This document shows, in pieces, positions 11,982 to 24,453 of a stretch of 64,000 nt of DNA (position 1 is its first letter; the number at the start of each line of letters is the position of its first letter). Where the stretch lies: positions 744,001 through 808,000 of the forward strand of contig JAAROD010000080.1 of assembly GCA_012274445.1 (NCBI GenBank), in the 5' to 3' direction. Both the position numbers and the translations under genes were made by a program. The notes under the pieces were generated by a model, which was not told the origin of the DNA, made no database searches, and saw only the letters and a list, made by a program, of their open reading frames with translations. The DNA comes from Sclerotiophoma versabilis (Eukaryota > Ascomycota > Dothideomycetes > Pleosporales > Didymellaceae).

Positions 11982-13704
11982 TCAGTATGTTGACAGGCTC
12001 TCAATAGCTGCCCTTGCCCCGATCGCTTGCGCCTCAAACGCCATGATCTGCTTTTCGCACGCCTGCCTCAGCTTCTCTTCCCCTCTCTGAGCATTGTATA
12101 GCACCCATTGCTCCACCGTCATCTCTTTCTCGGACTTGGTGAGACCACCCAACACAGCAGTTTGGAGGTCCTCAGCGGTAGCTCCAGCCGGCACAATTGC
12201 ATCGAGACCAGCATCAATGACGACGTTGTTAATCAATGCTTGGAGTTCTTCAGTGTTGCCGAAGAAAGCATCGATGTCGATAGGATCCCAGTTCTGCGTC
12301 TGCTGAGGCTCCTCGGGGGTCATCATCCTGGTCGGTGTCTTCTTAGGGGTTCCAACGAGGAGCGACGCGGGCAGACTTGAGATGTCGGCTTCCAAGTCCT
12401 CCATCTCGGGTTCTGCTGGCTCGACTTCCATAGGTTCGGGATCTGCTAGCTCTGTGGGTGCCCTCTTAGGTGTACCTGCAAGCAGAGAATCAGAGAAGCT
12501 TGAAACGCTGCTATGTCTTGTACGCTTTGGTGAAGTTTCGATGACCTCGGTATCTTCGATCTGGTCGCTTGAGCGCTTCTTACCACGTGACTTTGTGGTG
12601 GTGCTTGCAGTTGAGGCACGCTTAGCTTTAGGCGCAGCCTTCTTGGCCTTGGATTTTGGCGCGGGCGCGGGTGCGGGCACAGGTGCGGGTGACGGTTCGT
12701 CCTGAACATCGTCTATGGTGCTGTCGATCTGCTCGGCGGCTTTCTTCTTGCCGCGTGTAGGCTTCTCGATGACACTTCCGATTGTGTCGTCGATTTGGGT
12801 ACTTGCGCGCTTCCTCCCGCGCGTAGCTTTGGGCTTGACATCTTCAATTGTAACATCAGCCTGTTCGCTCGCACGCTTCTTGCCACGTGTGGGCCTTTCC
12901 ACAACGCTGGAGAGCGAGTCGTCGATTTGCTCGCTGGTGCGCTTTTTGCCGCGGGTCGTTTTGGGGGCTGTGCTGGCGGTCGATGTGCGTGTAGATGCGC
13001 GCTTGCCCTTCTTAGTAGCAGTCTTTGGTGCGGGGTGGTACAGTTCCTTGAGTGCGAAGAACAAACAGTCAGGCGCGCGTCGTCGGTGCTCTTCCATCGG
13101 ATCATCGCCGATGTCCCATGCGTCCAGAGAGAGGGAGCAGTATGCGCAGGTGGCGCCATCAGGCGTGTCTAGTGTTGGGTCATAGTACCAACCAGCTTCT
13201 ACCAACTGTGTTTTTGCGTTAGCATTGCGACTGATCTTGGTTTAGGTAGATATATACCTGTTCGATGCTGGGATAGCCCTTGTTGCTATCGAGAGGCCAC
13301 GCTTCCCCGAAAGTGTCGCGACGCGCCTGCAGCATCGCGTCTGAGACAGGATCATCTTCGCTCCTGCCTGGGTCTCCGCTTCGCAGACGGATGCATGTGA
13401 CGACGGCGAAGCCGCAGCTTGGAGAGTGTGTCAGGTGTTCGTATGCAGGGACATCGTTCTCCTCCCAGCCATCCAGCTGGCAGTGGCATGAGAAGCACTG
13501 GACGTTGTCTGGGCTAGCTGTTGTGGGCTTCCACACGAATCCCGCAAAGGCCAGATCGTGTGCTGATGGGAGTGCCAATGGCCAGGCGCTCCTCGGTTTG
13601 GGGGGCGCCTTCTTTGATTTTGAGGACGTTCGCCTAGACTTGGAAGGCGCCGGCGCCAAGAAGGTGTCGATGCGCGCCTGCAGGCACGCGAGGGAGGCCG
13701 CCAT
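11982..13704 (-). CDS. BIR1: BIR-repeat protein, Bir1/survivin type (chromosomal passenger)
   Basis: Two N-terminal BIR zinc domains and a long basic/acidic tail, the layout of fungal Bir1 (S. pombe Cut17), which brings Aurora kinase and INCENP to centromeres. Exons are 13704-13258 and 13205-11982 with a 52-nt intron inside the second BIR, 556 aa. BIR1 shows CFSC, then the H..C end LTHSPSC. BIR2 shows CAYC, then HRRRAPDC. The tail holds about four copies of a 25-30 residue unit starting RGKKR(T/A)SEQID, then Pro/Ala-rich and acidic stretches, and ends in an amphipathic helix-rich region (EQWVLYNAQRGEEKLRQACEKQ) likely to bind partners. The ATG at 13704 follows an open but less protein-like leader. 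Confidence 0.88.
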
Positions 13705-13979
13705 GGCTGCTGGAAGCTGGCGCCCCGAGAGTTTGCTTGGGCAAGGCGAGGAGGGAAAAGCACGAGGCTTGACAGTGCTGCAGTCGCGTGAAGACTCGCA
13801 GTGGTCGAGCTCGGTTGTGGTGGGTGCTTGTGAGCAGGGTGGGATGGAAGGCGCGGTTGTTGGGGAGGGCAGTCGCGAAGTAAACACATCCCAAACATGC
13901 CCCAATCTTTTTAGCCTGCTTACGTCACCCCCAGCTGTGTGCGCTTCGAGCAGCATCGAGCACCGACCTCACAACAGCA
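13705..13979. promoter_or_regulatory. Bidirectional promoter of BIR1 and TAM41
   Basis: 275 bp between divergent ATGs. It is short enough that the 5' leaders of the two genes may nearly meet. Confidence 0.5.
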
Positions 13980-15338
13980 ATGTATCAATTCCGCCCATTC
14001 GTCCGGACAGCGTGGTGCCGGAAGCCCCTGCTGCTCCCCGGCCGTCGCTTTATCGCGTCGCAGCAGGTGCAGTCGAGCAACGCGCACCCCGAGGCCCAGT
14101 CGCTACCTGCAGGATGGGAGGACCAGGAGCCCACGCTGTCCGACTTCTCGCAGCTGCCGCACAAAGACTTTGGGAAGAACCAACTGATCCAGACCAATGA
14201 GGAGTTCAAGCGATCCTTGAGAGGCATACTGCGCCAGTTCCCGCCCGTCACGTATGCCTTTGCCTACGGCTCCGGCGTCTTCCCCCAGTCTGCTGCCACA
14301 GCATCGCTCGCAACCGAGTCGCCGCACCCAAACCCGCCCGAGGCCATCTTGAAATGGCAGAAAGGCGGCGGAAAGATGATCGACTTCATCCTGACACCCA
14401 GGTACTCGCAACACTTTCATTCGCTCAACCTGCGCGAGCATCGAGACCACTACTCGTTCCTTGGGTCGCTGGGCTCAGCGGTGGTTAGCCACGTGCAGGA
14501 TAGCTATGGAGCAGGCGTGTACTTCAATCCCTACATCACCGTCAACGGCACCATGATCAAGTACGGAGTCGTCAATTTCGAAACCCTCCTGCGCGATCTC
14601 ACCGATTGGGACACCCTGTACCTCGCCGGTCGTCTACACAAGCCCTGCAAGATCCTCCATGAGGAACCGAACATCCGTCTCGCGAATCAACGCAACCTGT
14701 TGTCTGCCGTTCGATGCGCTCTCCTCCTCCTTCCTCCGACTTTCACTGAAAAGGAGCTGTACTCTACAATCACGGGACTGAGCTACCAGGGCGACCCACG
14801 CATGCAGTATGGCAGCGAAAACCCGAAGAAGATTGATAACATTGTCACGCATCAAATTCGCAACTTCAGATTGCTGTACCACGACCTGATCGTGTCGCTG
14901 CCAAATATCATGTATGCTGATTTCTCCGCTGTGAACAAGCCGGACTGGATGGACGATACCAAGTTGGACCTGAAGCTCTCACAAGACATGAACCCCGAGC
15001 GGCGCGCGAACATGGTACGTCGGTTGCCCAAGAAGTTCCGGGAGAAAATTTACTTCCTGTACCGAGGCAAGTTCGGCATCTCTGGAAGCGAATACAAGGA
15101 CATGTTGGAGGCGACCAAGGACGAAGATGCAAAGGGCGGCGTCAAGAAGCAAGTAGGTAGCGAATTCGATAAGCGAATCGCAGCAGAAACAGATCTGCCT
15201 CAGATGGTCACGAAAGCAATCAATCAGACAGTCAAGTGGCCATCTACCGTACAGAGCTTGAAGGGCCCGCTCACCGCAGGACCACAGAGGGCTTGGAGGT
15301 ACTTGCAAGAGAAGCGCGCGAAGGGCAAGATGAAGTGA
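13980..15338 (+). CDS. TAM41: Mitochondrial phosphatidate cytidylyltransferase Tam41
   Basis: Makes CDP-diacylglycerol from phosphatidic acid and CTP on the matrix side of the inner mitochondrial membrane, the first step to cardiolipin. Single exon, 452 aa. The N-terminus is basic and hydroxylated without acids (MYQFRPFVRTAWCRK...), as expected for a mitochondrial presequence. The nucleotidyltransferase motif AYGSGVF is followed by KMIDFIL with the catalytic Asp, and by FNPYITVNGTMIKYGV, all typical of the Mmp37/Tam41 family. The C-terminal region (LPKKFREKIYF) also fits. The length is close to other fungal members. Confident call. Confidence 0.96.
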   Translation: MYQFRPFVRTAWCRKPLLLPGRRFIASQQVQSSNAHPEAQSLPAGWEDQEPTLSDFSQLPHKDFGKNQLIQTNEEFKRSLRGILRQFPPVTYAFAYGSGVFPQSAATASLATESPHPNPPEAILKWQKGGGKMIDFILTPRYSQHFHSLNLREHRDHYSFLGSLGSAVVSHVQDSYGAGVYFNPYITVNGTMIKYGVVNFETLLRDLTDWDTLYLAGRLHKPCKILHEEPNIRLANQRNLLSAVRCALLLLPPTFTEKELYSTITGLSYQGDPRMQYGSENPKKIDNIVTHQIRNFRLLYHDLIVSLPNIMYADFSAVNKPDWMDDTKLDLKLSQDMNPERRANMVRRLPKKFREKIYFLYRGKFGISGSEYKDMLEATKDEDAKGGVKKQVGSEFDKRIAAETDLPQMVTKAINQTVKWPSTVQSLKGPLTAGPQRAWRYLQEKRAKGKMK

Positions 15339-16810
15339 GACGGGCATCTCCAGCCAGCAGCGGCAACAGTTGCCTCGTATCCAAGACTGCCTCTTCAGGC
15401 ACTTTTCTCTTTTGTACCATCACAAAAGCGCAAGCAAGCAAGCGAGCGTCATTTATAGACTTGTATTCGGATTGCATGCAGCCGCCGTTAGTAACATGCG
15501 GGTCAGGCTTGAAAGAAAAGTTGAGCGAAATCCATTTCTTTGCTGGCTTCCAAGATGTACCTTTGTATCACCACAAGATGCTACCCACCTATAATTGCCA
15601 AGAGCTTACATGGTCATAGGCCTTTGCTGAAGGCTTGTGGCTCTCAAACAGCGCGAACGAAACCTGCTTGACATAGACGTATAAACATGGATAATTAATA
15701 TCGTGGAGGTCGAGGGCTGTCTAGACGATGTTCCCTTGCTTCTCAACAGGTGGAGTGAACCTGTCAAATTTGGAGTGTAGCATCACTATTTAAGACGCAC
15801 GTGGTCTTGGAAGGAGCACGAACTGCTCAAGTGGCAAAGCGTGTTCAGGCACTGGGAGAAGTTTTACAGTCTCTTGTCCACACCGCTTCCCGGCTTCAGC
15901 CTATGTCGCAGCCATCAACATCGGCACCACTTCTGGATATGATCAAGACAGCTCGATATCTATACGCATCAGCTGATTCTGCTTTGGAGAGCGACTACAC
16001 AGATTGGGCGACGCGATGCTGGTCACAATTTTCCGCTTTGGTTGTGCAAGCGATTTTGTCTGAGCCTCGCGAAAACAGTGAAGCTTCGTCTTATTGTGGA
16101 GAGAGTCAAACAGTTTCCACGAACTTTCAAATGGCAGCCACCGTAGGCTACCGAGAGACGAAATGAGCCGCGCGTTAGCTTTTTACGAGACAAGTGGCCA
16201 TCTTTGGCCAGAGAAAGTCACGATTGATTCGCAGCACCACCATAGGAGACCATTTGTATTGACAGAAGCTGCAGCGCTACGTATGAGTAGTTTGGGCAGT
16301 CTTCTCCTTATATTAGACCAGTCTGTACTGATTACACTGTAGATCAAATCAACATCCGGAGCAATATCTGCCTGTGAACCTACTCTAGGGTCACTATCTA
16401 TGGAGGTATAACCACTCGCGCGCCTTTCATGCATCGAAGCGTACCATGGACCCACTGGCCGTCGCCGGTCGGAGGTACAAGTTGGCAAGTCTGGGCCAGG
16501 TGGAGACTGTGGCTATTACACCGCTCGCTCGTCTGCTGTTCAAGAATGAAAGCTGAGCAAAGCAACATCGACTGTCAAGGCGCATCCTAAGCACTTAAGG
16601 CAGCCAAGGTAAATGCCTCGTCTCAGCCCAATAACCACCTATGGAAGTCAACATCAATTTCAGCCTTGGAGGGGTTTGAAGACAGCATTTTGTATCTAGA
16701 AACTTCATCTGATTCTGCTTGAAGTCAATAGCTTGTATAAAGGGATGAGCTCTTGTCGCTCTATTCACAAAAACCTTGTTTACCCTCAAGCCCACTGTCC
16801 ACACACTAAA
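15339..16810. other. Intergenic, no supported gene
   Basis: About 1.5 kb. A frame at 15801-16166 begins with GTG and shows no recognisable domain. The rest has only short frames. The last part serves as promoter of the secreted protein gene. Confidence 0.5.
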
Positions 16811-19316
16811 ATGCGCTTACTATTTGTCGCTGCCCTTGTCGGGATGAGTAGCTTTGTTGCCTCTCAAAAGATTGATATTGCCTTCGTCAAAACCGCTCGA
16901 CCCGGCCCTCCTACAGCCAGAGTCATCCCGGATAGATCTATGCAGGAAGTCGAGTTCGATCCAACCAAAGCCATTGCAGAGGTCGTCGCACGTATTCGCG
17001 AGAATCCCTTGGTCGATTCCGAGAAGGGAAACCTTCAAGCCTTAGGCCGTGTACAGAAGCGCGAGATTGTGCAGCTCGCAGAATCGGAACTAGCCTGTCA
17101 GAGTGTGAATGGTACACTGTACGGTGACCTCCAGGAAGATCTGGGGGAAATACGTGTGCAGAAGTTCCTAAGCAACCTGAATTTACAAGACTTGGCTTTG
17201 AATGCTCCTACTCCTGCCAATTACACCCTGACTTTTCAGAATCTGGCAAATTCTTCTCAGGCGTATGGATACTTGGGGTGGGTGAACTCGTTATCTGCCT
17301 TATCGTATGCTGTATGCTAACATCAGATAGATACTCTGTTTTATCCTCGTACAACGTCTCAGATTGTGCCGCAAAATGCTCAAATACCACCGGTTGCCAG
17401 GCTTTCAACGTTTATTTTGAACGCGATCCAAGTCAGGTACCAGGCCCTGCATGTCCAAACCCCCCAGCGCTGATTAATCCAAAATGCGTGCTTTGGGGAG
17501 GACCTGTGTCTGCTGACAATGCCCTGAATGCTGGTCAATATCGCGAACAATTCCATGTGGTGATGACGTAAGTTTTGGAATGTCAATTATTACACTGTGC
17601 ATACGTTGACAACCAGACAGCGCATCAAATGGATACGTTTTGACCTCTACGCTTGGGCCTTTTTCAGCTTTCGCCATAAACGCTCCTCTTGACTGTAACG
17701 GGAACGGCTCGTACATGGGCTTTAGGCTTATGCCGGAGGGAGCGCCTTTCAGCGAGCGCCTCTGTGCCGAAGTGTGCAAGGAAACTTCCAACTACAACAT
17801 TGGCCATCCATCTGTAGATCCTTCAAAACCTGTACAGTTGTGTAACTTCTATAACACATACATTTTGTCGGAGAACTTCCTACCTGTAGGACAGGTTTGC
17901 GCCATGTACTCTCAGTCTTGGGATCCTGCCGTATACGCAAAGAACGATGGTCAGTATGATTTAGAAGGCAATCACTTCACGATATCAAGCAGCATCTTCT
18001 CTGGGAATGACACTGTGCCTATTTGCCCGGCCGATATTACAGATTTGTGGGATAAACCTGGAGCTGGCGCTTTCTGCACTTCCTACATTTCGTATACTCC
18101 ACCTGCTACAATTACTCAAACCGTGATCAGCGGCACTACTACCGTGGAGTCGTGTGCCACCACCACGGCTGGTGTTGTGGTAAGGAAGCGCGATAGGAAC
18201 ACAGTCCAAGTTGGTAACGCTGTTGTCGCGGTCTTTCCGTCCAAGGTTAGCAACCCTTCGATCACAGGAGATGCACCTGCACTGGCCACAATAGAAGCAG
18301 AGCACCGGTCTTCACCAGAAGCATATGCGTTCGCAACCTCTGAAGCTCTTGATCGGCTATCAGCTCGTTTACGTGGGTTGGACGTGGCTCCTATCGTGTC
18401 CTCAACTTTTATCACTGTCACCAGCTCTACCGTAACGTCGACAATCAGGCGAGCTCTCTCACAATCCACCCCTGATAAACGCGCCGAACCCGTACCTAAT
18501 CTCTTTATCGGACGAGACCATCGAGAGGTCTCAAGCGCATGCTCAAGAATAGTCACTACAGGCACACCGACTGCCATCGTTACGGTTCCATCAGCTACTG
18601 AAACCTCCTACAGCAATTTTCCACAATGTCCTCGAACATGTGCGCCGCGTCAGCTGATTGCTGGTGATTTCACGAGCGCTGTTAATAATCTCGACGATAC
18701 CTTTTACATTGCCGAACTTCCTTTCCAAGTTTGCATCTATGGTACGTGCAGTTACAGTGTACAACCAACCATTAATGGCATCATTACCCTTGACGACTTA
18801 GCAACGACCGACTATAACAATGAAGCTCGCGGTGAGCTCCCCATAAACTTTCTCACAATTAACGCAATTCTCTACGCTTTCTATGATGATTTATATATCT
18901 ACTCAGGACAGCCTCAATTCATGGCCGTTGACCTTTGCGGCGGCACAGATGGTCGCAATGTAACTTTCATCTGGAACGTAGGACACTTCCCCGATAGTGC
19001 AGGCGCCGACTTCGGTAAAGGCTTTTTTGATTTCTCGGTCACGTTCTTCGAGGCTCAGCCCAACCGAATAGTACTGAAATACAACAATATTACCGATTCA
19101 GGTCTTTATGCCACCGTTGGAATCCAAGGCCTCGACCCTGCGGACCCTCCCGGTGAGTTCTTCCCAGGCAACAGCGACGATCGAAGTGGTTGACGTGAAC
19201 CAGGTGATGTCCAGTTCTACCAGCACTCGTATCTCCAGGAAAAGGTGCCGAGTGGTCTTGAGCTTGTCTTCGATACTAACAGAACGTACTTCGGCCCCGC
19301 CTTGGTGGCAAATTAG
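16811..19316 (+). CDS. Secreted multi-domain glycoprotein
   Basis: Four exons: 16811-17277, 17331-17567, 17621-19152 and 19204-19316. The introns are 53, 53 and 51 nt; total 782 aa. A signal peptide (MRLLFVAALVGMSSFVAS) is followed by a PAN/apple-like Cys-rich module (NVSDCAAKCSNTTGCQAFNVYFERD ... CVLWGGPV) seen in many secreted Pezizomycotina proteins. A second Cys-rich stretch and a Ser/Thr-rich linker come next. The last 200 residues form a beta-rich module (FQVCIYGTCSYSVQP ... FYDDLYIYSGQ ... ATVGIQ). Dibasic KR sites (VQKRE, RKRDR, DKRAE) could be Kex2 cuts. The last exon is needed: without it the protein stops soon after ATVGIQ, and with it the frame runs on as DVQFYQHSYLQ. Adhesion or wall function is only a guess. 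Confidence 0.8.
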
Positions 19317-20183
19317 TCGTATCCTACCTAGCCCTTCCTTCCGTATCTGGTTGACAGAGTCATTGTTTGTTTCCTCTGTTAGTATGAATTTTGTCACCAA
19401 TTTACTTCTGGTCAGATTTTTTTCTTGACTTGAGGTGCACGAAGGCCGTGCATACTGGCAAGCCATGGAGGCTCTGCGAGGATGTACCAGTGGGAATATA
19501 TTAGACAACGGGGCACATATAGTGTCAGGCCTTCAAACATAGAGCACTCTATTATTGAGCGTTGTGAGCTGCACTTAGAACACACATACGACGATGCAAA
19601 TGCATATAATGTGTCTGATAATCTCTCAAAGTAAACTTGAATTCGGTCTATGAAAGTCATAATCGTAATGGTATTCGTAAGGCCGTGAAGCCTGTAGTCG
19701 TGATCTTTTTGCTCTTTTGTTGATCATAATCTTATCGTCATCGTCGCGAAGGAAACACAGGAACTTTTCGCAAATTGTGAGGATGAAACAGCCGGCCCAA
19801 GTGAGGAGAAGAAAAAAAAGCAATACAGCCGGCCCGTGGTAATGATGATGTCGCTAAACGCTTGAATGCGCAATGCCGTCGCTATGCAGCCGCCGGGAAG
19901 AAACAGAATGCCAACGAGGGTCATAAGTAGTCATGGCAGGACCTGAAAGAGGTCTCAAGATAAGAGAGGTTGCCGCCGCTATCCGTCAGAGGTTGGATTA
20001 GGGGGTTTTGAATGATCGTGGAGGGCTATAGTCGAGGTCACGGTGTCATGTTTGAGGCCTGGATATAGTTCCGTCCCGTGTGGACACGTGACCGTGAGAT
20101 ACTGCATCGGACCGAAATGAGGATCCTGGGTTGTGGCAAAGCCCCCAAAAAGTTCGCAGTCCTGTTCTCGATGCCCAACCGAC
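19317..20183. other. Intergenic, no gene seen
   Basis: About 0.9 kb of moderately AT-rich sequence. Only short frames; nothing recognised. Confidence 0.5.
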
Positions 20184-20662
20184 TCAGCACTGATATCCAG
20201 CATCCCGAAGGCAGCCGGTGCACCTTTCGTACATTCTTACAGCACCCCTACCGCAGTAGCATGCACTTGTCGAACTTGTGCTCGACTTGCTTGAACGACG
20301 TCCTGGGGCATCGAGGCCGTAATCACTGTTCCTTGGGCTAGTGCCTCCACTCGAACTGCTGGCGGTCTCGTAATCATTGGACACTGCTGTGTTGCGTCGG
20401 CCAGCGCCAATGGCAACTGGCATGCCCTGAACTACACCGCCTTGGCCTGGTCGGTGGCCCGGGAACATGCCGTCGTTAACAGAGAAGTTGCGGCATATCA
20501 TGTAAGCTCGAGTAGCAGCAGCGTTCTTGGCGAGCTCGTCAGTCTCGTAGTCTACGTCTGTCGAGTACTCCCGGTTGTTGACCCGAACTGTACATCCGTA
20601 ACCGTAGCCGGATCGGTATGTCTGGAAAAGAGGGTCGGGCCAGTGTCTCCTTTGGCAAAGGC
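20184..20662 (-). CDS. Last exon of a dsRNA-binding-like protein (5' end unresolved)
   Basis: The minus-strand acceptor TTGACTGCAG lies just before 20662 and opens LCQRRHWPDPLFQ. The exon then reads GYGCTVRVNNREYSTD, DELAKNAAATRAYMICRNF and FSVNDGMFPGHRPG, a pattern I know from fungal proteins with a double-stranded-RNA-binding-like fold. A Ser-rich linker and a Cys-rich end (CYCGRG ... CTGCLRDAGYQC) follow, the latter perhaps a zinc knuckle. A typical family member has 20-40 residues before this exon. I could not place that upstream exon among the frames at 20700-21400. Coding is well supported; the start and function are not. Confidence 0.65.
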
Positions 20663-23600
20663 CTGCAGTCAATGTTAGTCTGTCGCCAACAACATGTAGT
20701 AATGTTGCGTGACGCTATCGAGAAATCATCGAGCAATGCCTGTTTGGTGCTGACATCGGGCAGTTGGATCAGGAAAATGCATGTGGAACGCAAACACAGG
20801 CACAGTACTGCAGTCCGCCACCATTCATGCAGAACCCAGCTCTTTCTGCTTGACTCATGCCACTTCGCCCATATCGCGCCAAGCATTGATCGATCGTAAA
20901 GGAGTAAGCATACCTGTCAGATACATGATGTAGAACATGGCGTCCGGTTGTAGTGGTCGCGAGTATTGAAGAAGCAACGCTGTTGCTCGATGTGGGCTCA
21001 AAAAGGGAAAGACTGAGGTCGGGTTTGACGGGAATGGCCAAGCGCTCCTTCGTGTTCAGCTGAAAGAGATAGCCGTGGCTGCTGTTGTACAACACGGCGT
21101 TGGCACTTGTCGAGGCAAGAGAATGACAGATGTTCTGAAGGTGGGCAGAAGTATTGCGTGGCAGATAGGAAGAAGTAGGAGGTATGGCGTGCAGAAGGTA
21201 TATGGGACGGTAGGGACGTATCTGTCTAGTGTGGGATGGTGTGTAATTTATTGCGGCAGCCGAGTGCAGCGAGCATCTTGGAACATGCAGAGTTCTCCGA
21301 CCAGTAGGAGCGCTATCAACTTGACGTCTGGAAGCGCATGATATGCGGGTCTTGCGGCTCTGTACAGAGAGGCCCATATTATCGATGCGTTGGCCGCATT
21401 TTTGCCAACAAAAACTAGGGTTCCAGATTTCTAGTGAAAGGGCTCATACCATAAAGGCACAAGCTTCACCGGTATCCACTAACTGGGATATCATTCGCTA
21501 TCGCCACTATCCTGCAGCGTTAGCGCGGTTGATGGTTCGTCAAGGCGCACCTTTCAGATCGACATACCGAAGACCCTGATGCAGAAGCATAAACAACGAC
21601 GTACAGTGACGGTCGGTCTGTACTCCCTCAGCAGGTAAGCGAGATAGCACAATGCTGTGTTGCGTGAACAAACCATGCGAAGCATGGCAAAGGTCCACTG
21701 AGCTCTGAGCAGGTTCGGCCACCTTGGCAGCAATTGGTGAACACCCGACTGGGATACGAAGGGGCAAGTTGATGAACGGGATGGGATCAGAGACCAGGCG
21801 GAGACGCGCAGAGAATTGTGGATCCCAAGCACTTTGACAGGGCTACCCAAGCATGGCAGCGGAAGTCGCGCCTAGAGGCAGAATGAGTGGAGAGGAACTT
21901 GACACGCTATCGTGAGCATCACGGCTGAAGTTGGTAGTGCGTCATACCAGGAATAGCAGGCGCTTCTCGGCAGGACGACGTGAAGCAAATGAGATCGATT
22001 GATTGCTGGAATCGAGGGGTTGGAAGGCAACTGGGATTGTGCTACCAAAAAGTCGTCGTTACGCCCAGGCGTTCATGCACCTGCATGGCATGGCGCATGG
22101 TGAGTTGTCAACGACGCTTGACTTTGAAGGTCGAGCGATATGCAACCGTAACCGAAGAAGGAGAGGCATCAACGGCGATTGCGCCATGAGTCCGTCCACT
22201 GCGGAGACAATCTAGCGATAGCTCGAGCGCCTGTTGCAGTCCACAGTTGTCGGGGAATGTTTGCAAGGATGAATGTTGTGTGTAACGGTCCGCCTGACGT
22301 GTTTGGATTTGTGCAAAATGGTCGGAAAGGATCCTAGTCGCTCAACAGCCGAGCTGAATGCATCCATGGCCGATACTTGGAGGACAGCAAAGGCCGAAGC
22401 TCCTTACGGCTTGCATGATTTGAAGCATTACCCAGCGGGCGGCTGCATGTTGCCCTCGATCGCTGCGCAAAAGGCTGGGTCCGGACAGTAGTGCGATGGT
22501 GCACAAAACGAAGATGAATGCGCGATAGGCCAGCAGCGTCCAGCAACGGTACATGAAGGACCAAGTGCAAGGTCCACGCAGGAGCGGCCTCGTTATGGCG
22601 TCGGTCCAAGACTCGGTGGAAGAAGACTAGAACGGTGGGTTCAAGCGGGTCCATACAGCATGAACTGCAGGAAATCTCCGCAGGAAGAGCAGCCCGAACG
22701 CTGAGCTGATGGCAGTCGTTGCAATTGGCGAATCAATCGAGAGCGATTGCAGCCTCGTCACGGACAGCTGCTGAGTTTCTGCGCAACATGGCAGTAGCAC
22801 GGGCGGGAAAATCTGGGGATGGATGACGCACGGCTACGAGCGCAATCTCCACGGAGAATGGCGGTGAAGAAGCCGTGTCAGTGCACTGGCACCGCAACAG
22901 CCCCTCTTTGCGCTCAGACTCGAGGATGGCAAGAGCTGCCAACTGCCGCTGCAACCACGGCTATTTGAGCATCACGGAAGAGACGTTATGCCGTCGAGAG
23001 TGTCAACTGCAATTGTGATTCATGTATGAACAGTAGTCGGTTTCGAATCGGCCTCATTCCATGAATGCGCTCGAGCTAGCCCATCCTCGCTTCCTCCGAG
23101 GTCGTACAGCCCACGCAACATCCCACCTCCTATTGGGTACCCTCGAACAACGACTCTCCGTGTCCATCTCAGGGTCAGACATTATGAGGAACACTGTACG
23201 CCATAGATTCAGTCTCTTGCTGTGCAAGGTTGAACAGCCATACATAATCAAAGCATCCGGAACTTGTGCCGGTAGCGGTAGTGCGTACTGCATGGCAGAA
23301 GTCCTGGTGAGCTGTAACCTCTCCTCGTCCTGTACCATCTTTGTGGATAGAAATAGAAGACAGAAGATAAGCGGCCTCATCAACTCCAAACATGCAAAAT
23401 AGGGCCCTGTCAGCGCTTCTCTCCTCAAATTCAATGCACGTGTTCTGCATCGGACTTTGATCACGATGTCAAGTGATAGTGTGTAAAGGTAATCCAGAAG
23501 TTGTGAGCCCTGTAAGGATCTTTTTTTTGCCTGCAGTGATGTCGTGACAGGTGTGCTTCCAGACATTGCTCTGACTACTGAGCGTCATCAACGGAAGGGG

Positions 23601-23730
23601 AACCGAGCATGATATCCCGTTAATCATGGCTCTCCTCACAAACTCCGAAGCTCTTGTAAAAAGTACCATAAGCCACAGCAGTCTAAACGACACGTCTTGC
23701 AACCAACTGACTTCGCTCATACTCGCCAAC
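20663..23730. other. 3-kb stretch with no supported gene
   Basis: The missing first exon of the preceding minus-strand gene probably lies in the first few hundred bases. Beyond that, frames of 60-200 aa occur on both strands. None shows a domain, a good start or splice signals that join it to a neighbour. The GC content is near that of coding DNA, so decayed genes cannot be excluded. Confidence 0.45.
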
Positions 23731-24341
23731 ATGTCGAAAATTGTACGGATGACGCTCTTCAAGCTCTCAGACGCCGCTATCATAAAAGAGGCAATCCAGA
23801 AATACGCTACCCTGACTCAGGATGCCGTCAAGGTACGTTCCTGCATCCTGCCATCTGCACGTCAGATATCCCATCACTTCCCCGAACTCCACAGCTCAGG
23901 TCCAGCCTCGCCCTCACCTCGTGCTCGATTCATAATCCCAGCATCCGTAGGCGACTTGGTGCTGGATTCAGTGAGCTGTGGGGTACGTAATAGGTATCGC
24001 CAGCCTGTGCCGCAATGCACGTGCAACAGAGCAACCGCCGTAGCGGTCAACAGGTCGAGAGTGAACTGCACAGAGCATCTTGTGCAGCGTATACGTGCTC
24101 AAGGATTATAAATGGTCTAACGGAACGGCAGGACGGTAAGCCGTATATTCAGCAAGCAACAGCACACCAACCGTACGATGACCCTAGGAGTCAGGGCTAT
24201 ACGCTTATAGCCCGCGCGGTCTTCGACTCAAAGACAGACATGGACTACTACGACAACGAGTGCGAGGCGCATGCGGCTATCAAATCCCTCATCAAGCCAA
24301 TGGTTGGAGGACCGCCGCTCGTAGTGTATATGGATGCATGA
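23731..24341 (+). CDS. Stress-responsive A/B barrel (Dabb) domain protein
   Basis: A small 103-residue protein of the dimeric alpha/beta barrel (Dabb) family. Exons are 23731-23832 and 24132-24341, with a 299-nt intron (GTACGT...CGGCAG), long for this window. The join gives TLTQDAVKDGKPYIQQATAH, and the second exon continues with DDPRSQGYTLIARAVF and MDYYDNECEAHAAIK, matching the family pattern around the dimer interface. Members are cytosolic and often stress-linked; some act in secondary metabolism. It ends 112 bp from the convergent RAM1 gene. Confidence 0.8.
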
Positions 24342-24453
24342 ATGTCTGCATAGCAATCAACTGAAGCTTGATTCCACCTGCGTCCAGGCTCAGAAGCATA
24401 TGTTGTATTGATGTGCAAGATGTGACAATCCAGCCGTATGTATATACCAATGC

